Source: Timburyella sp030842085
GTDB taxonomy: Bacteria > Bacillota > Clostridia > Oscillospirales > Acutalibacteraceae
Reading direction: 5' to 3'
Assembly (NCBI GenBank): GCA_030842085.1
Contig: JAUUSE010000042.1
Location: 1 to 15,384 of the forward strand
DNA length: 15,384 nt
The position numbers and the translations under genes were made by a program. Positions 7,695 through 15,384 of this stretch are shown here, piece by piece. The notes under the pieces were generated by a model. The model did no database searches. It saw only the letters and a program-made list of their open reading frames with translations, and had not been told where the DNA came from. How positions within the stretch are numbered: position 1 is the stretch's first letter; every line of letters begins with the position of its first letter.

Positions 7695-10643
7695 ATGATA
7701 AAAAGCAAAAAACTGCAAAAGTTCATTGGCATTTTTGTCGCTGTCGCGGTGCTGGCGTCTATGACCGTAGCTTCATTGACCTTAGGCTCAGCGTCTTCGG
7801 AAGAAGTATGGTCGCTTGTAGACGATGCGACGACCAATGAAACTGTTAGCTGGCACGACTTTGCCACTGCGGGAGGCCTTAGAGGCAGTTATAAAGAGTT
7901 AAGCAATTTAACAGAGTTTACTGCCAGCTTTACCAGCGATGAAATAACCTTTACTAATTTTAAGAACGGTAGCAGCGCTATGTTCGGTTGGGCAGGCAAA
8001 ACTTTCTTCACAGTAGAAGAAGGCTATACTCTGAACTTAAATCTTAGGTATGATACTCCTAACAATGTAGCATGGTCATGGAAAGTTGAGCTGCACGATA
8101 AAAATGGCGATGCTTCTATTAATAATGCTTATATAGATATAAGTGAAGCTATAGCTGAGTCTGCAGGAATACCTTATAGCCAGTGGGGTTTAAGCACAAC
8201 AGGCAAAGATGTAGTAGCCTCTGTTGACCTTGCCGAAGCAATAGGCGTAGGAACTCAGGTAGACTATATAAGAATTTATCTTGCTTTTGCCTCTCAGAGC
8301 AATGAGACGACTTTCACAGTAAAAGACTTTACTGTAACAAAGCCGAATGATACTCCGAGTTCTAGCGGAAGTGAAACTCAGCCATCAGGCGATGTAGTCT
8401 ATACTGCTCCTATAAGCGATGCTTCTAAGTGGTTAACCAGCCCATGGCCTGGAGTTCCGGCGACGGATGAGACAAGCGTTATGGAATATAAAGTTTCTGA
8501 CGGTTCTATAAGCTTTAATATGAAAGATTCATATAAAGGTCCATTCTATCCGTATGCTAAAATTGTAAGCGATACACCGCTTGTAGAAAATCTGACCACA
8601 GATCATTATATAAACTATGACTTTAATTTGGTAAAGGGCACTTCAGATACCACATATGTTGCAGTTGCACTGTTGTTTGGCGATGGCGGTTCAACTAGTG
8701 TTAATATAAGCCAGATGTTTGGCGATGCATGGAACGGAAGTGCTGCCAACGGCGTAGTGTACGGCGAGTACGGTAATGTTTCTATAAATATAGCTGAAGC
8801 GGTACAGACATGCAGCGCCGCAAATTATGATGCGATTTTCGGAGCAAATCCGACTCTTAAACTGACAGGTATACAGTTTACACTTACTACCGGAACAAAG
8901 AGCATAGATTCTGTTCTTACAATAAATGATGTCAACATCACAGACGGTCAGCCGAAAGCAGAGCCCGAGACACTGTATGCTGCTGGTATGGATAGCCTCA
9001 CAGATTGGTTGACATATGATACAGCAAACACATCAAATGCGTATCTTGCCCCGATAGGCGACGGCACAGATCCGAATTATACAGGTCATATGAAGGGCGA
9101 AGTTTTAGATGATGGCATAAAGTTCACATTCACAGACACATTCTATGGAGCAAAAGAAGCAACGAATGCTTATGGCTCATTTGTACGTCAGTTCAAGGCG
9201 GTTCCTGGCCTGTGCACAGTTGATAACAACAGTTATATGAATCTGCACTTCAAGTTGGAGTCAGACAGCAGTTTGTACGGCGCACAATTATATGTACGAG
9301 TAGGCGCGAGCGGCGACCAGGATGCAACTCCTGTATTGGCAGAACTTTTAGATCTTGATACGATAACAGTTTCTGGCGTAGGTGCCGACGGTTCCACTCC
9401 AGTATCTTATGATACATTGCCAGCTGGCGAGTACACGATATCTATAAGCTTTGCGGATATGCTTAAAAAATATCCTGACCAGCTTGCACTTCTTGAAGAG
9501 GGCGCACCGTTTATATATCATCAGCTGTTTGTAAGAGCAGACGATGACTGTGCAGCAGGCGACGAGGTTGCACTTACAGTTTATGATGTAAGCGTTACAA
9601 CCGTTCCGACCTATGAGAATGCGTACGATGATTTAAAAGACGACACATCATCATCGGAAGCACCGAGCTCTTCTGAAACACCATCATCATCAGAGACTCC
9701 GTCATCTTCAGAGACACCGAGTTCTTCAGAGACAACATCTTCTTCTACACCTTCAGAGCCTTCAGATACTACAGGTGAGATTAGATGGGAAGCTCCTCTG
9801 ACAGACGCCTCTAAGTGGATTGCTACACCATGGCCGGGATATGCTCTTGATTCGGCAGATTCTGCTGCATATATAACCTATGAGATAGGCGAAGATGGTT
9901 CGTTAAAATTAGGATTCCCAGATGGCGCAACAATTGCATATCCGTATGCAAAAATACAGGATATTAATGGACTGTTAGAGCTTACAGAAGATGATGTATT
10001 AAATATTGATGTAAGCTGGCATCAGGGTAATGGCGAGACCGAGGGAGCTATTGCTGAGAATCAGAACATGAAAGTTGAACTTCTGTTTGGTGAATTGACA
10101 GGAACTAATGGTGTAAATGCTCAATACGCAGTACAGATAGGCAAAGCAATAACTGATGCTGCAACAGATAGCGGTTCAATCCTTAACGGAGATTATAAAG
10201 CGTCGATAAATATAAAAGATGCTGTACAGAAGTGTGCAACAGCTGATGTTTACAACGCTATATTCGGAGAAGGTGGAGATTCCACACTTAAGGGTATCAG
10301 ATTTACAATAAACAGTAATGGTACTCCGATAGACACAACAGCTTATGCGGTTATCAGAGAGCTCAACATTACAGATGGCGAGCCGAGTTCAGAGCCGCCG
10401 GCATCGTCTTCAGAGACGCCAAGTTCTTCTGAGACAACATCCCCTTCTTCATCTGAGACATCGACATCAAGCAGTGCTTCAACGACGACAAGTACAACGA
10501 CAAGCGCGGCATCTACAACAAGCAATGGTTCATCTGTTGCGCAGGTAGATACAGGCGAAGCTTTTGTGCCGATAATAGCGGTTACTGCTCTGGCTGTAGT
10601 GTCAGCTTCAGCTGTAGTAATCAGCAAAAAAAGGAGTAAATAA
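7695..10643 (+). CDS. Large secreted, surface-anchored modular protein with repeated beta-rich domains
   Basis: 982 residues. The N-terminus is a signal peptide (K-K-L-Q-K, then a hydrophobic core to about residue 30, small residues near 31-34). Module 1 spans about 36-215. Module 2 (236 to about 420) and module 4 (698 to about 893) are clear repeats: both open with (S/T)-D-A-S-K-W ... P-W-P-G, have Y-P-Y-A-K-I, and close with S-I-N-I-x-x-A-V-Q ... N-I-T-D-G. Module 3 (from about 428) is a more distant relative. Linkers rich in Ser, Glu, Thr and Pro lie near 651-695 and 895-948. The tail is V-D-T-G-E, a hydrophobic helix (about 957-976) and K-K-R-S-K. The strand-rich modules, with recurring 'sense a ligand' style layout of cell-surface proteins, suggest carbohydrate binding or adhesion, but no catalytic motif or known family was recognised. 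It is a single-gene unit with its own promoter and terminator. The start is set by AGGAGG. Confidence 0.88.
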   Translation: MIKSKKLQKFIGIFVAVAVLASMTVASLTLGSASSEEVWSLVDDATTNETVSWHDFATAGGLRGSYKELSNLTEFTASFTSDEITFTNFKNGSSAMFGWAGKTFFTVEEGYTLNLNLRYDTPNNVAWSWKVELHDKNGDASINNAYIDISEAIAESAGIPYSQWGLSTTGKDVVASVDLAEAIGVGTQVDYIRIYLAFASQSNETTFTVKDFTVTKPNDTPSSSGSETQPSGDVVYTAPISDASKWLTSPWPGVPATDETSVMEYKVSDGSISFNMKDSYKGPFYPYAKIVSDTPLVENLTTDHYINYDFNLVKGTSDTTYVAVALLFGDGGSTSVNISQMFGDAWNGSAANGVVYGEYGNVSINIAEAVQTCSAANYDAIFGANPTLKLTGIQFTLTTGTKSIDSVLTINDVNITDGQPKAEPETLYAAGMDSLTDWLTYDTANTSNAYLAPIGDGTDPNYTGHMKGEVLDDGIKFTFTDTFYGAKEATNAYGSFVRQFKAVPGLCTVDNNSYMNLHFKLESDSSLYGAQLYVRVGASGDQDATPVLAELLDLDTITVSGVGADGSTPVSYDTLPAGEYTISISFADMLKKYPDQLALLEEGAPFIYHQLFVRADDDCAAGDEVALTVYDVSVTTVPTYENAYDDLKDDTSSSEAPSSSETPSSSETPSSSETPSSSETTSSSTPSEPSDTTGEIRWEAPLTDASKWIATPWPGYALDSADSAAYITYEIGEDGSLKLGFPDGATIAYPYAKIQDINGLLELTEDDVLNIDVSWHQGNGETEGAIAENQNMKVELLFGELTGTNGVNAQYAVQIGKAITDAATDSGSILNGDYKASINIKDAVQKCATADVYNAIFGEGGDSTLKGIRFTINSNGTPIDTTAYAVIRELNITDGEPSSEPPASSSETPSSSETTSPSSSETSTSSSASTTTSTTTSAASTTSNGSSVAQVDTGEAFVPIIAVTALAVVSASAVVISKKRSK
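9648..9737 (+). repeat. Five tandem 18-bp units encoding a Ser/Glu/Thr/Pro linker
   Basis: Five consecutive 18-base units encode S-S-S-E-(A/T)-P, the last unit ending in T-T. Third codon positions vary among the units (TCA, TCT, AGC, AGT for Ser), so the repeat is older than a fresh slippage event. It forms the flexible linker between modules 3 and 4. A shorter, degenerate version of the same hexapeptide recurs near 10401-10460 before the C-terminal anchor. Confidence 0.85.
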
Positions 10644-10673
10644 TAAATAAACTTACTTCCAATATATAAACGC

Positions 10674-10708
10674 TTAAAAAGAGCGCAGCATTTGCTGCGC
10701 TCTTTTAT
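10674..10708 (+). terminator. Rho-independent terminator after the surface-protein gene
   Basis: GC-rich stem GAGCGCAGC (10681-10689) pairs with GCTGCGCTC (10694-10702) around a tetraloop. It is preceded by a run of A and followed by TTTTATTT. It lies about 38 bases after the stop at 10643 and isolates this gene from the sugar-catabolism operon. Confidence 0.93.
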
Positions 10709-10882
10709 TTTGCTGACCAAAAGCAAGCCAAATCTAAGATAAATAAATGCGTTAGTTAGTTAAAGTTGGCCTTGTATTAATCTTTGAAAACCGTGTCTGA
10801 ATTTTAAATATGTGTGCTGCATAAACTTAGAAAGAGATTTATAGTAAGTAGAATATTAACTAAATATTTCTGCATTATCTTA

Positions 10883-10911
10883 TTGACATATGAATAAGTT
10901 TGTGATACAAG
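10883..10911 (+). promoter_or_regulatory. Possible promoter of the sugar-catabolism operon
   Basis: A perfect -35 box TTGACA is at 10883-10888. The -10 is weak: GATACA (10904-10909, spacing 15) or TACAAG (10906-10911, spacing 17). A weak -10 behind a strong -35 could mean activator dependence, but I see no clear operator palindrome. The following gene has a strong ribosome binding site (AAAGGAAGGG, about 10960-10969). Confidence 0.4.
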
Positions 10912-10978
10912 AAGCATATAGGTATTTTTAGGAAAATATACCATAAATTAAAGTGTATTAAAGGAAGGGTGACGGACA

Positions 10979-12025
10979 ATGCAAAAGCTAAAAATAGGAA
11001 TAGTTGGTGCTGGGAATATTGCATGTTCGGCGCATTTGCCGGCTTATCAGGAGTGCGAAAATGCATATCCTGCGGCAATAGCCGACATTGATTACGAGCG
11101 TGCAAAAAGCGCGGCGGAAAAATTTAATATTCCGCGAGCTTATTCATCGGTTGAAGAGATGCTGGCGGACGCCAATATTGACGCTGTAGACATTTGCACA
11201 TGGAATAATGCACATGCGCCGGTGTGTATAGCGGCGGCCGAGGCAGGAAAGCATGTGCTGTGTGAAAAACCCATGGCCATGAGTCTTGCGGACGCACTGG
11301 CGATGGAAAAGGCAGTAAAAGCGTCTGGAGTAACTTTTATGTTGGCTGTCCCCGGCAGGTTTGGCTATGAGAATATGTATCTCCGCGAGATGTATGAGCG
11401 CGGCGAGTTCGGCGATATATATTATGCTAAAACATCCACAGTACGCCGCAGGGGAACTCCCACCGGCTGGTTTACTGACAAAAAAACTTCCGGCGGCGGA
11501 CCTGTAATTGACATAGGCGTACATGGCATAGACGCAGCGTGGTACATAATGGGATGCCCGAAGCCGGTAAGCGTCAGCGCCGGCGTATTTTTCAAAATTG
11601 GCGACTATCAGACCAAGGGCGTCGGCAGATGGCAGGGCACACCATGCCCGGATAATAAATTTGACTGCGAGGATTCGGGTGCGGGCATTATACGCTTTGA
11701 AAACGGCGCGGTGCTGTTTTTTGAGGCAAGCTGGGCGATAAACGGGCCGGAGCATACCGACGTACTGCTGTGCGGCAGCAAAGCGGGCGCGTCTATGAGT
11801 CCCCTTACAATTTACGGCGAACGCAACGAATATCTCAGCACCGACCAGATAACCGTTTGCCCTAAAAATGACAAGTTTAAGCTCGAAATTACTCATTTTG
11901 CCGACTGCGTGCTTAATAACAAAACTCCAAAATATTCGCTCTCACAAGCGGTTATGATGCAGAAAATGCTGCAGGGAGTATATGATTCATCCGATTTGGG
12001 AAAAGAGATTATTATAAACGAATAA
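10979..12025 (+). CDS. Gfo/Idh/MocA family NAD(P)-dependent oxidoreductase
   Basis: 348 residues, normal for the family. These enzymes oxidise or reduce a hydroxyl or keto group of a sugar, inositol or sugar derivative with NAD(P) in the cytosol. The Rossmann domain starts with G-I-V-G-A-G-N-I-A (7-14) and a probable cofactor-binding acidic D36/D38. E-K-P-M (96-99) holds the conserved Lys97. The C-terminal domain has V-I-D-I-G-V-H-G-I-D (176-185), with conserved Asp178, His182 and Asp185 in the usual active-site positions. It is the first gene of an operon with a TIM-barrel isomerase and nagA, so the substrate is probably an amino sugar or a sugar released from one. The exact substrate cannot be read from sequence. 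GC content is clearly above that of the left cluster. The strong ribosome binding site fixes the start. Confidence 0.93.
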   Translation: MQKLKIGIVGAGNIACSAHLPAYQECENAYPAAIADIDYERAKSAAEKFNIPRAYSSVEEMLADANIDAVDICTWNNAHAPVCIAAAEAGKHVLCEKPMAMSLADALAMEKAVKASGVTFMLAVPGRFGYENMYLREMYERGEFGDIYYAKTSTVRRRGTPTGWFTDKKTSGGGPVIDIGVHGIDAAWYIMGCPKPVSVSAGVFFKIGDYQTKGVGRWQGTPCPDNKFDCEDSGAGIIRFENGAVLFFEASWAINGPEHTDVLLCGSKAGASMSPLTIYGERNEYLSTDQITVCPKNDKFKLEITHFADCVLNNKTPKYSLSQAVMMQKMLQGVYDSSDLGKEIIINE

Positions 12026-12051
12026 TTTTATCTTAGAAAGGGACTGCAATT

Positions 12052-12924
12052 ATGAAAAGCTGTATTAGCACCTATAGTTTCTATCGCCTTTACGGCGAAA
12101 ATTTCACGCTGTTTGACGCAATAGAGCAGACAAAAAAGCTCGGCTGCGACGGCGTTGAGTTTGTACTAAACGATAATCCACCAGCCGGATATACAGTACG
12201 CGATTATGCTCTTGCTCTCACTGAGCGGGCGCACTCACTCGGCCTTGAAGTGCCGATATACACAACCGATGCAAACTTTTTCACTCCAGACCCGGCATCT
12301 GAGGTGGAGAGGCTGAAAAAGCATATTGACGCCGCCGCAGAATGTGGAATAAAGCTTTTGAGGCACGACGTCGCGTGGACGTATTATGAAGGCTATAACG
12401 GAGTTAAAACTTATAAAGCGGTTATTGATTACGTTGCGCCGTATATATCCGAAGTGGCAGACTATGCAAAGAGCGTCGGCGTCAAAACCTGCTCAGAAAA
12501 TCACGGCCGGCTTATGCAGGACAGCGGCCGCATGCTTGAGCTGTTTTATAAGGTCAATAATCCCAATTACGGGCTGCTGTGCGACATGGCCAACTTCGGC
12601 GGCGTAGACGAGGACTCTTCTGTCGCAGTTTCTGCATTGCTTGATTTAATTGTACATGTGCACGCTAAGGACGTATTTGTGAGGTCTGGCATGTCATATG
12701 ACCCAGGTGAGGGATTTTTCCGCTCACGCGGCGGCAATTTCCGTCGCTCAACCATATTCGGACATGGCGATATTCCTACTTTCCAGATACTTTCAGCCAT
12801 AAAGGCGTCGGGCTATGACGGTTATGTTTCGCTGGAATTTGAGGGTATGGAGGACGTCATGCAGGCCGTCTCCATTGGCACACGCAATATACAGCGCATG
12901 ATAAAGGATTTGGATGCAAAATGA
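12052..12924 (+). CDS. Sugar phosphate isomerase/epimerase-like TIM-barrel protein (xylose isomerase-like)
   Basis: 290 residues, usual size for the AP-endonuclease-2/xylose-isomerase-like superfamily, cytosolic and metal dependent. The N-terminus I-S-T-Y-S-F and G-C-D-G-V-E-F (31-37) are typical of strands 1 and 2. Candidate metal ligands are E149 (S-E-N-H-G), D178 (L-C-D-M-A-N), H204 (H-V-H-A-K-D) and E262 (S-L-E-F-E-G). Members isomerise or epimerise keto/aldo sugars or inosose-type compounds, and often sit beside Gfo/Idh/MocA enzymes as here, where the pair would act in succession. AAAGGGA (12037-12043) precedes the ATG by 8 bases, 26 bases after the previous stop. The last codons overlap the start of nagA. 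The reaction is not determinable from sequence. Confidence 0.9.
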   Translation: MKSCISTYSFYRLYGENFTLFDAIEQTKKLGCDGVEFVLNDNPPAGYTVRDYALALTERAHSLGLEVPIYTTDANFFTPDPASEVERLKKHIDAAAECGIKLLRHDVAWTYYEGYNGVKTYKAVIDYVAPYISEVADYAKSVGVKTCSENHGRLMQDSGRMLELFYKVNNPNYGLLCDMANFGGVDEDSSVAVSALLDLIVHVHAKDVFVRSGMSYDPGEGFFRSRGGNFRRSTIFGHGDIPTFQILSAIKASGYDGYVSLEFEGMEDVMQAVSIGTRNIQRMIKDLDAK

Positions 12925-14057
12925 TGGTAAATCAGATACGAGGCGGAAAGGTGCTTAACGGCGAAACAGGATGCTTTGAGCGCATTGATATCGAACTTGA
13001 AAACGGCAGAATAAAGGAAATGGGACTTCTGTCCGCGCAAAGCAATGCTTTTGACGCCGATGGATTATATGTAATCCCCGGCTTTATAGATACGCATATT
13101 CATGGCAGTATGGGCGGCGAGTTTGCATCAGAGTCAGAGTCGTTTGACAAAGTGCGAAAATGGTTTGCCTCTAAGGGAATAACGGCATTTGCCCCCACCA
13201 TACGCTGCCTTGAGCCGGAAGACATTATAAAGGCTGAGAAAAACATAGTCCGTGAGAGTAAAAAGAAAGTAAGCGGCGCAAAAATATACGGTATTCATAT
13301 TGAAGGACCGTATGTGTCTCAGGAATACCGCGGAGTTATGAATCCGCCTAAAATTGAGGCGTCGGCAGAAATGTTTGAAAGATTTTACGGTGCATCAGAC
13401 GGCCTTCTGAAAATAATGACGCTTGCACCCGAACGCGAGAATGCCGCCAAAATAGTTGAGCGCGCGGTAAAGCTTGGAGTAAATATATCGCTGGGACACA
13501 CCGGCGCAACATATGAGCAGTCGATGTCGGCAATAGAAGCCGGCGCCTCGCGTGCGACGCATGTGTTTGACGCTATGCGTCCGTTTCATCACAGGGAAGT
13601 CGGCATACTCGGCGCGGTGCTGACCGACGAGCGTGTAAACTGCGAGATGATATGTGATTTTGTTCATCTTTCGCCGCAGACGGTGCAGTTGGTTTATAAG
13701 CTGAAAGGATGCGGGGGAATAACTCTCATAAGCGACGCCGGCTTTATGTCGGGACTGGGAGACGGAGAATATTTTGTAAGCGGCAATAAGCGCATTGTTA
13801 AAGACGGCGTATGCCGCAGCGAAGAGGGCAAAATCGCCGGAAGCTGCGTAAGCGTGCTTGAGGGAGCAAAAAATCTATTGTCGCTGGGAGTATCGCTGTC
13901 GGAGATTTCGGTAATGGCGTCGCTTAATCCGGCAAAAGCTTTGGGCGTGGAGATTTTTACCGGCGCTATAAAGCCTGGCTTTTGCGCCGATTTGATAGTG
14001 TGCGACGAGAAGCTAAATATCAAGGCGGTGTTTGTCGACGGCGAAAGATGCGCATAA
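12921..14057 (+). CDS. nagA: N-acetylglucosamine-6-phosphate deacetylase
   Basis: Removes the acetyl group from GlcNAc-6-phosphate to give glucosamine-6-phosphate and acetate, feeding amino sugars into glycolysis or cell-wall synthesis; cytosolic, metal-dependent amidohydrolase. 378 residues, normal length. Motifs: P-G-F-I-D-T-H-I-H-G with H59 and H61; H-I-E-G-P-Y with E128; G-H-T-G-A with H193; A-T-H-V-F-D-A-M with H214 (usual form is T-H-x-F-N-A-M, so Asn is replaced by Asp); H-H-R-E-V-G (223-228); C-D-F-V-H-L with H249; and catalytic D272 in I-S-D-A. All key ligands are present. It begins at ATG 12921 inside the ATGATG that overlaps the upstream stop (12922-12924), so translation is coupled to the isomerase. 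The second ATG, 3 bases on, is an equal alternative start. No nagB is seen in the window. Confidence 0.92.
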   Translation: MMVNQIRGGKVLNGETGCFERIDIELENGRIKEMGLLSAQSNAFDADGLYVIPGFIDTHIHGSMGGEFASESESFDKVRKWFASKGITAFAPTIRCLEPEDIIKAEKNIVRESKKKVSGAKIYGIHIEGPYVSQEYRGVMNPPKIEASAEMFERFYGASDGLLKIMTLAPERENAAKIVERAVKLGVNISLGHTGATYEQSMSAIEAGASRATHVFDAMRPFHHREVGILGAVLTDERVNCEMICDFVHLSPQTVQLVYKLKGCGGITLISDAGFMSGLGDGEYFVSGNKRIVKDGVCRSEEGKIAGSCVSVLEGAKNLLSLGVSLSEISVMASLNPAKALGVEIFTGAIKPGFCADLIVCDEKLNIKAVFVDGERCA

Positions 14058-14567
14058 AAACGCGGCTTTGTATCTGCTTTATTTATCCCTGTCAGCGCAA
14101 AAAGCGCAGATAGAAGCGCGGGAGTAAGTATTAGAAAAAGCATAGCAGATGATTTGTTAGATTAAAGCATATTTACTTGCGGCTACATTAAAAACCGAGT
14201 TAGGTCGGACAAAGCTTGTAATATATACAGCTTAAAAGCGCTGGCGAATAGGATGTCAGTACTAGATTGGCAAGGATAAATTTAGTACTCCTTAACACTA
14301 AAAATGCTCCATTAGGCGATTGTGCAGACCTATAGCTTAATCTATAACATATCGGCGCTTTTCCTGACGTCTACTGCTGAGCCTCCTCCAACGTGGCGGC
14401 CGGAAATGGATAGATTGGCTTTTGCGCCGGTGTTCGGCAATATGAAGCAGTCTAAATATATTTTTTATGGCAATGGCGTATATTATTACGTTTTAAAACG
14501 CGGGTTGTTGTACGATTTAGCGGCTTAAAAGCTTCAGAATTATAAAAATACATTGCGGTGATAGAGC
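14058..14567. other. 510-base gap between nagA and the ROK kinase, no convincing gene
   Basis: No tRNA, rRNA or clear terminator was recognised. A GTG-started frame at 14322-14528 (+) and a minus-strand open stretch from about 14464 to a stop at 14342-14344 (beginning near …L-P-N-T-G-A-K-A-N-L…) both look slightly protein-like, but neither has a good start or family. GCGCAAAAAGCGC near 14096-14108 could form a small hairpin without a U-tract. The gap is long for one operon, so the kinase may have its own promoter. A TATAAA at 14541-14546 lacks a matching -35. Confidence 0.35.
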
Positions 14568-15384
14568 ATGAATTACAGAATAGGCGTTGACATAGGCGGC
14601 ACCAGCGTAAAAATTGGCGTGGTTGATGACAATTTTAACATTTGCGAAAAGACGTCTATACCAACTTTAACCGAGCGCGGTTCAGAGCCAATAATATCCG
14701 ACATAATTGGCGTATGCAAAGGGCTTGCGGAAAAATATCTTGTTGATGGAATAGGTATAGGCTCTGCTGGGGCAATAGACCCCGTAAATGGAATAATTTT
14801 GGGCGCGGGCAATCTGCCGTTTAAAAATGAGCCCATAGCGGCGCGAGTAAGCAAAGCGCTTGGCGGCATGCCGGTAAGTATCGACAATGACGCGAACTGC
14901 GCGCTGATAGGCGAGCATGCAGCGGGGGTATGCAGAGATTTTGACGATGTAATAATGCTGACAATAGGAACAGGTATCGGCGGAGCTATTATGATTGGCG
15001 GCAAAATTTACCGCGGCAATAACTTCCGCGCCGGCGAGCTGGGACATTTTACTATCGACATACATGGAGAAAAGTGCGAGTGCGGCCTTTACGGCTGCTA
15101 TGAGCATTATGCTTCGGCTAAGGCGCTTATCAAAATGACGCTGCGCGCGGCGGTAGCAGAGCCTGACAGCATATTGGCCGATTACGCCCGAAACTGCATA
15201 GACGGTAAAACAGCATTTGCAGCAGCTGCCGCAGGCTGCCCTATAGCAAAGCAAGTTCTAAATGAATATGGCCGGATGCTTTCAGTTGGCATAAACAGCA
15301 TTTTAAAAGTTTTTAGGCCAGATGTTATTGTACTTTCCGGTAGTATTGCACGTGAGGGCAAGACGCTGCTCGATTATATAAAGC
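14568..15384 (+). CDS. ROK-family sugar kinase, 3' end beyond the window
   Basis: Phosphorylates a free hexose or N-acetyl-hexosamine with ATP in the cytosol; 272 residues visible of a usual 300-320. It starts at ATG 14568 with GGTGA at 14557-14561 six bases upstream. Motifs: phosphate-binding D-I-G-G-T (8-12), G-A-I-D-P (69-72 region), catalytic Asp108 in D-N-D-A-N-C, ATP-site G-T-G-I-G-G (134-139), G-E-L-G-H (156-160) and the zinc motif C-E-C-G-L-Y-G-C-Y-E (C170, C172, C177 with H160). No regulator-type N-terminal helix-turn-helix is present, so it is an enzyme rather than a NagC-like repressor. With nagA close upstream, GlcNAc or ManNAc is a likely substrate, by inference. No nucleotide break or stop was found before the window ends. 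Confidence 0.92.
   Translation, partial: MNYRIGVDIGGTSVKIGVVDDNFNICEKTSIPTLTERGSEPIISDIIGVCKGLAEKYLVDGIGIGSAGAIDPVNGIILGAGNLPFKNEPIAARVSKALGGMPVSIDNDANCALIGEHAAGVCRDFDDVIMLTIGTGIGGAIMIGGKIYRGNNFRAGELGHFTIDIHGEKCECGLYGCYEHYASAKALIKMTLRAAVAEPDSILADYARNCIDGKTAFAAAAAGCPIAKQVLNEYGRMLSVGINSILKVFRPDVIVLSGSIAREGKTLLDYIK

Noticed and set aside
9648..9737. CRISPR-like array
   Set aside because: The repeats are contiguous with no spacers, are in frame, and encode a protein linker.
10343..10726. 127-codon minus-strand frame
   Set aside because: Antisense to the Ser/Thr-rich tail of the surface protein and crosses its terminator; low-complexity shadow.
11144..11896. 250-codon minus-strand open frame
   Set aside because: Lies wholly antisense to the clear Gfo/Idh/MocA gene and shows no motif of its own; long antisense frames are common in GC-richer codon patterns.
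14322..14528. 68-codon plus-strand frame starting with GTG
   Set aside because: No ribosome binding site, Pro/Trp-rich unlikely start region, overlapped by an equally open minus-strand frame; no family recognised.
14573..15254. Two long minus-strand frames
   Set aside because: Antisense to the ROK kinase, whose conserved motifs are all on the + strand.

Overview
The window suggests an anaerobic, low-GC Gram-positive bacterium, probably a clostridial (gut-type) Firmicute. The support is the strong AGGAGG-type ribosome binding sites, a Ser/Thr-linker surface protein with a C-terminal membrane anchor, and homologues typical of Clostridia. No taxonomic marker gene is present, so this is an inference.

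Left region (about 1-7204, very AT-rich, all genes on +). This is the 3' part of a thiotemplate-type natural-product operon. It starts inside a gene whose C-terminal domain is an intact NRPS condensation domain. Next come a BtrH-like (papain-fold acyltransferase-like) protein, a pair of half-size ABC exporters (the first broken by a frameshift), a stand-alone acyl/peptidyl carrier protein, and a second, diverged BtrH-like protein. A near-perfect rho-independent hairpin closes the operon at about 7213-7253. In the butirosin pathway a BtrH-type enzyme moves an acyl group from a carrier protein onto an amine, so a discrete carrier plus two BtrH-like proteins plus a condensation domain plus an exporter reads as 'build on a carrier, transfer, export'. 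The product cannot be predicted, because no adenylation, ketosynthase or thioesterase domain lies in the window. This is the most likely place for an undescribed system.

Boundary (about 7254-7694). This is non-coding or degraded sequence with two short protein-like open stretches that may be gene remnants. It ends in a good promoter and ribosome binding site for the next gene.

Middle region (7695-10708, moderate GC). A single 982-residue secreted, surface-anchored protein is built of beta-rich repeats sharing a D-A-S-K-W ... P-W-P-G signature, joined by Ser/Glu/Thr/Pro linkers. It ends in a D-T-G / hydrophobic / KKRSK tail and has its own terminator.

Right region (10979-15384, noticeably higher GC, all +). 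A carbohydrate-catabolism operon holds a Gfo/Idh/MocA oxidoreductase, a xylose-isomerase-like TIM-barrel isomerase/epimerase and N-acetylglucosamine-6-phosphate deacetylase (nagA, start overlapping the previous stop). After a gap of about 510 bases comes a ROK-family sugar kinase that runs off the window. Together they point to uptake and processing of an amino sugar or its derivative. The base-composition step between the left region and the rest suggests the left cluster arrived by horizontal transfer.
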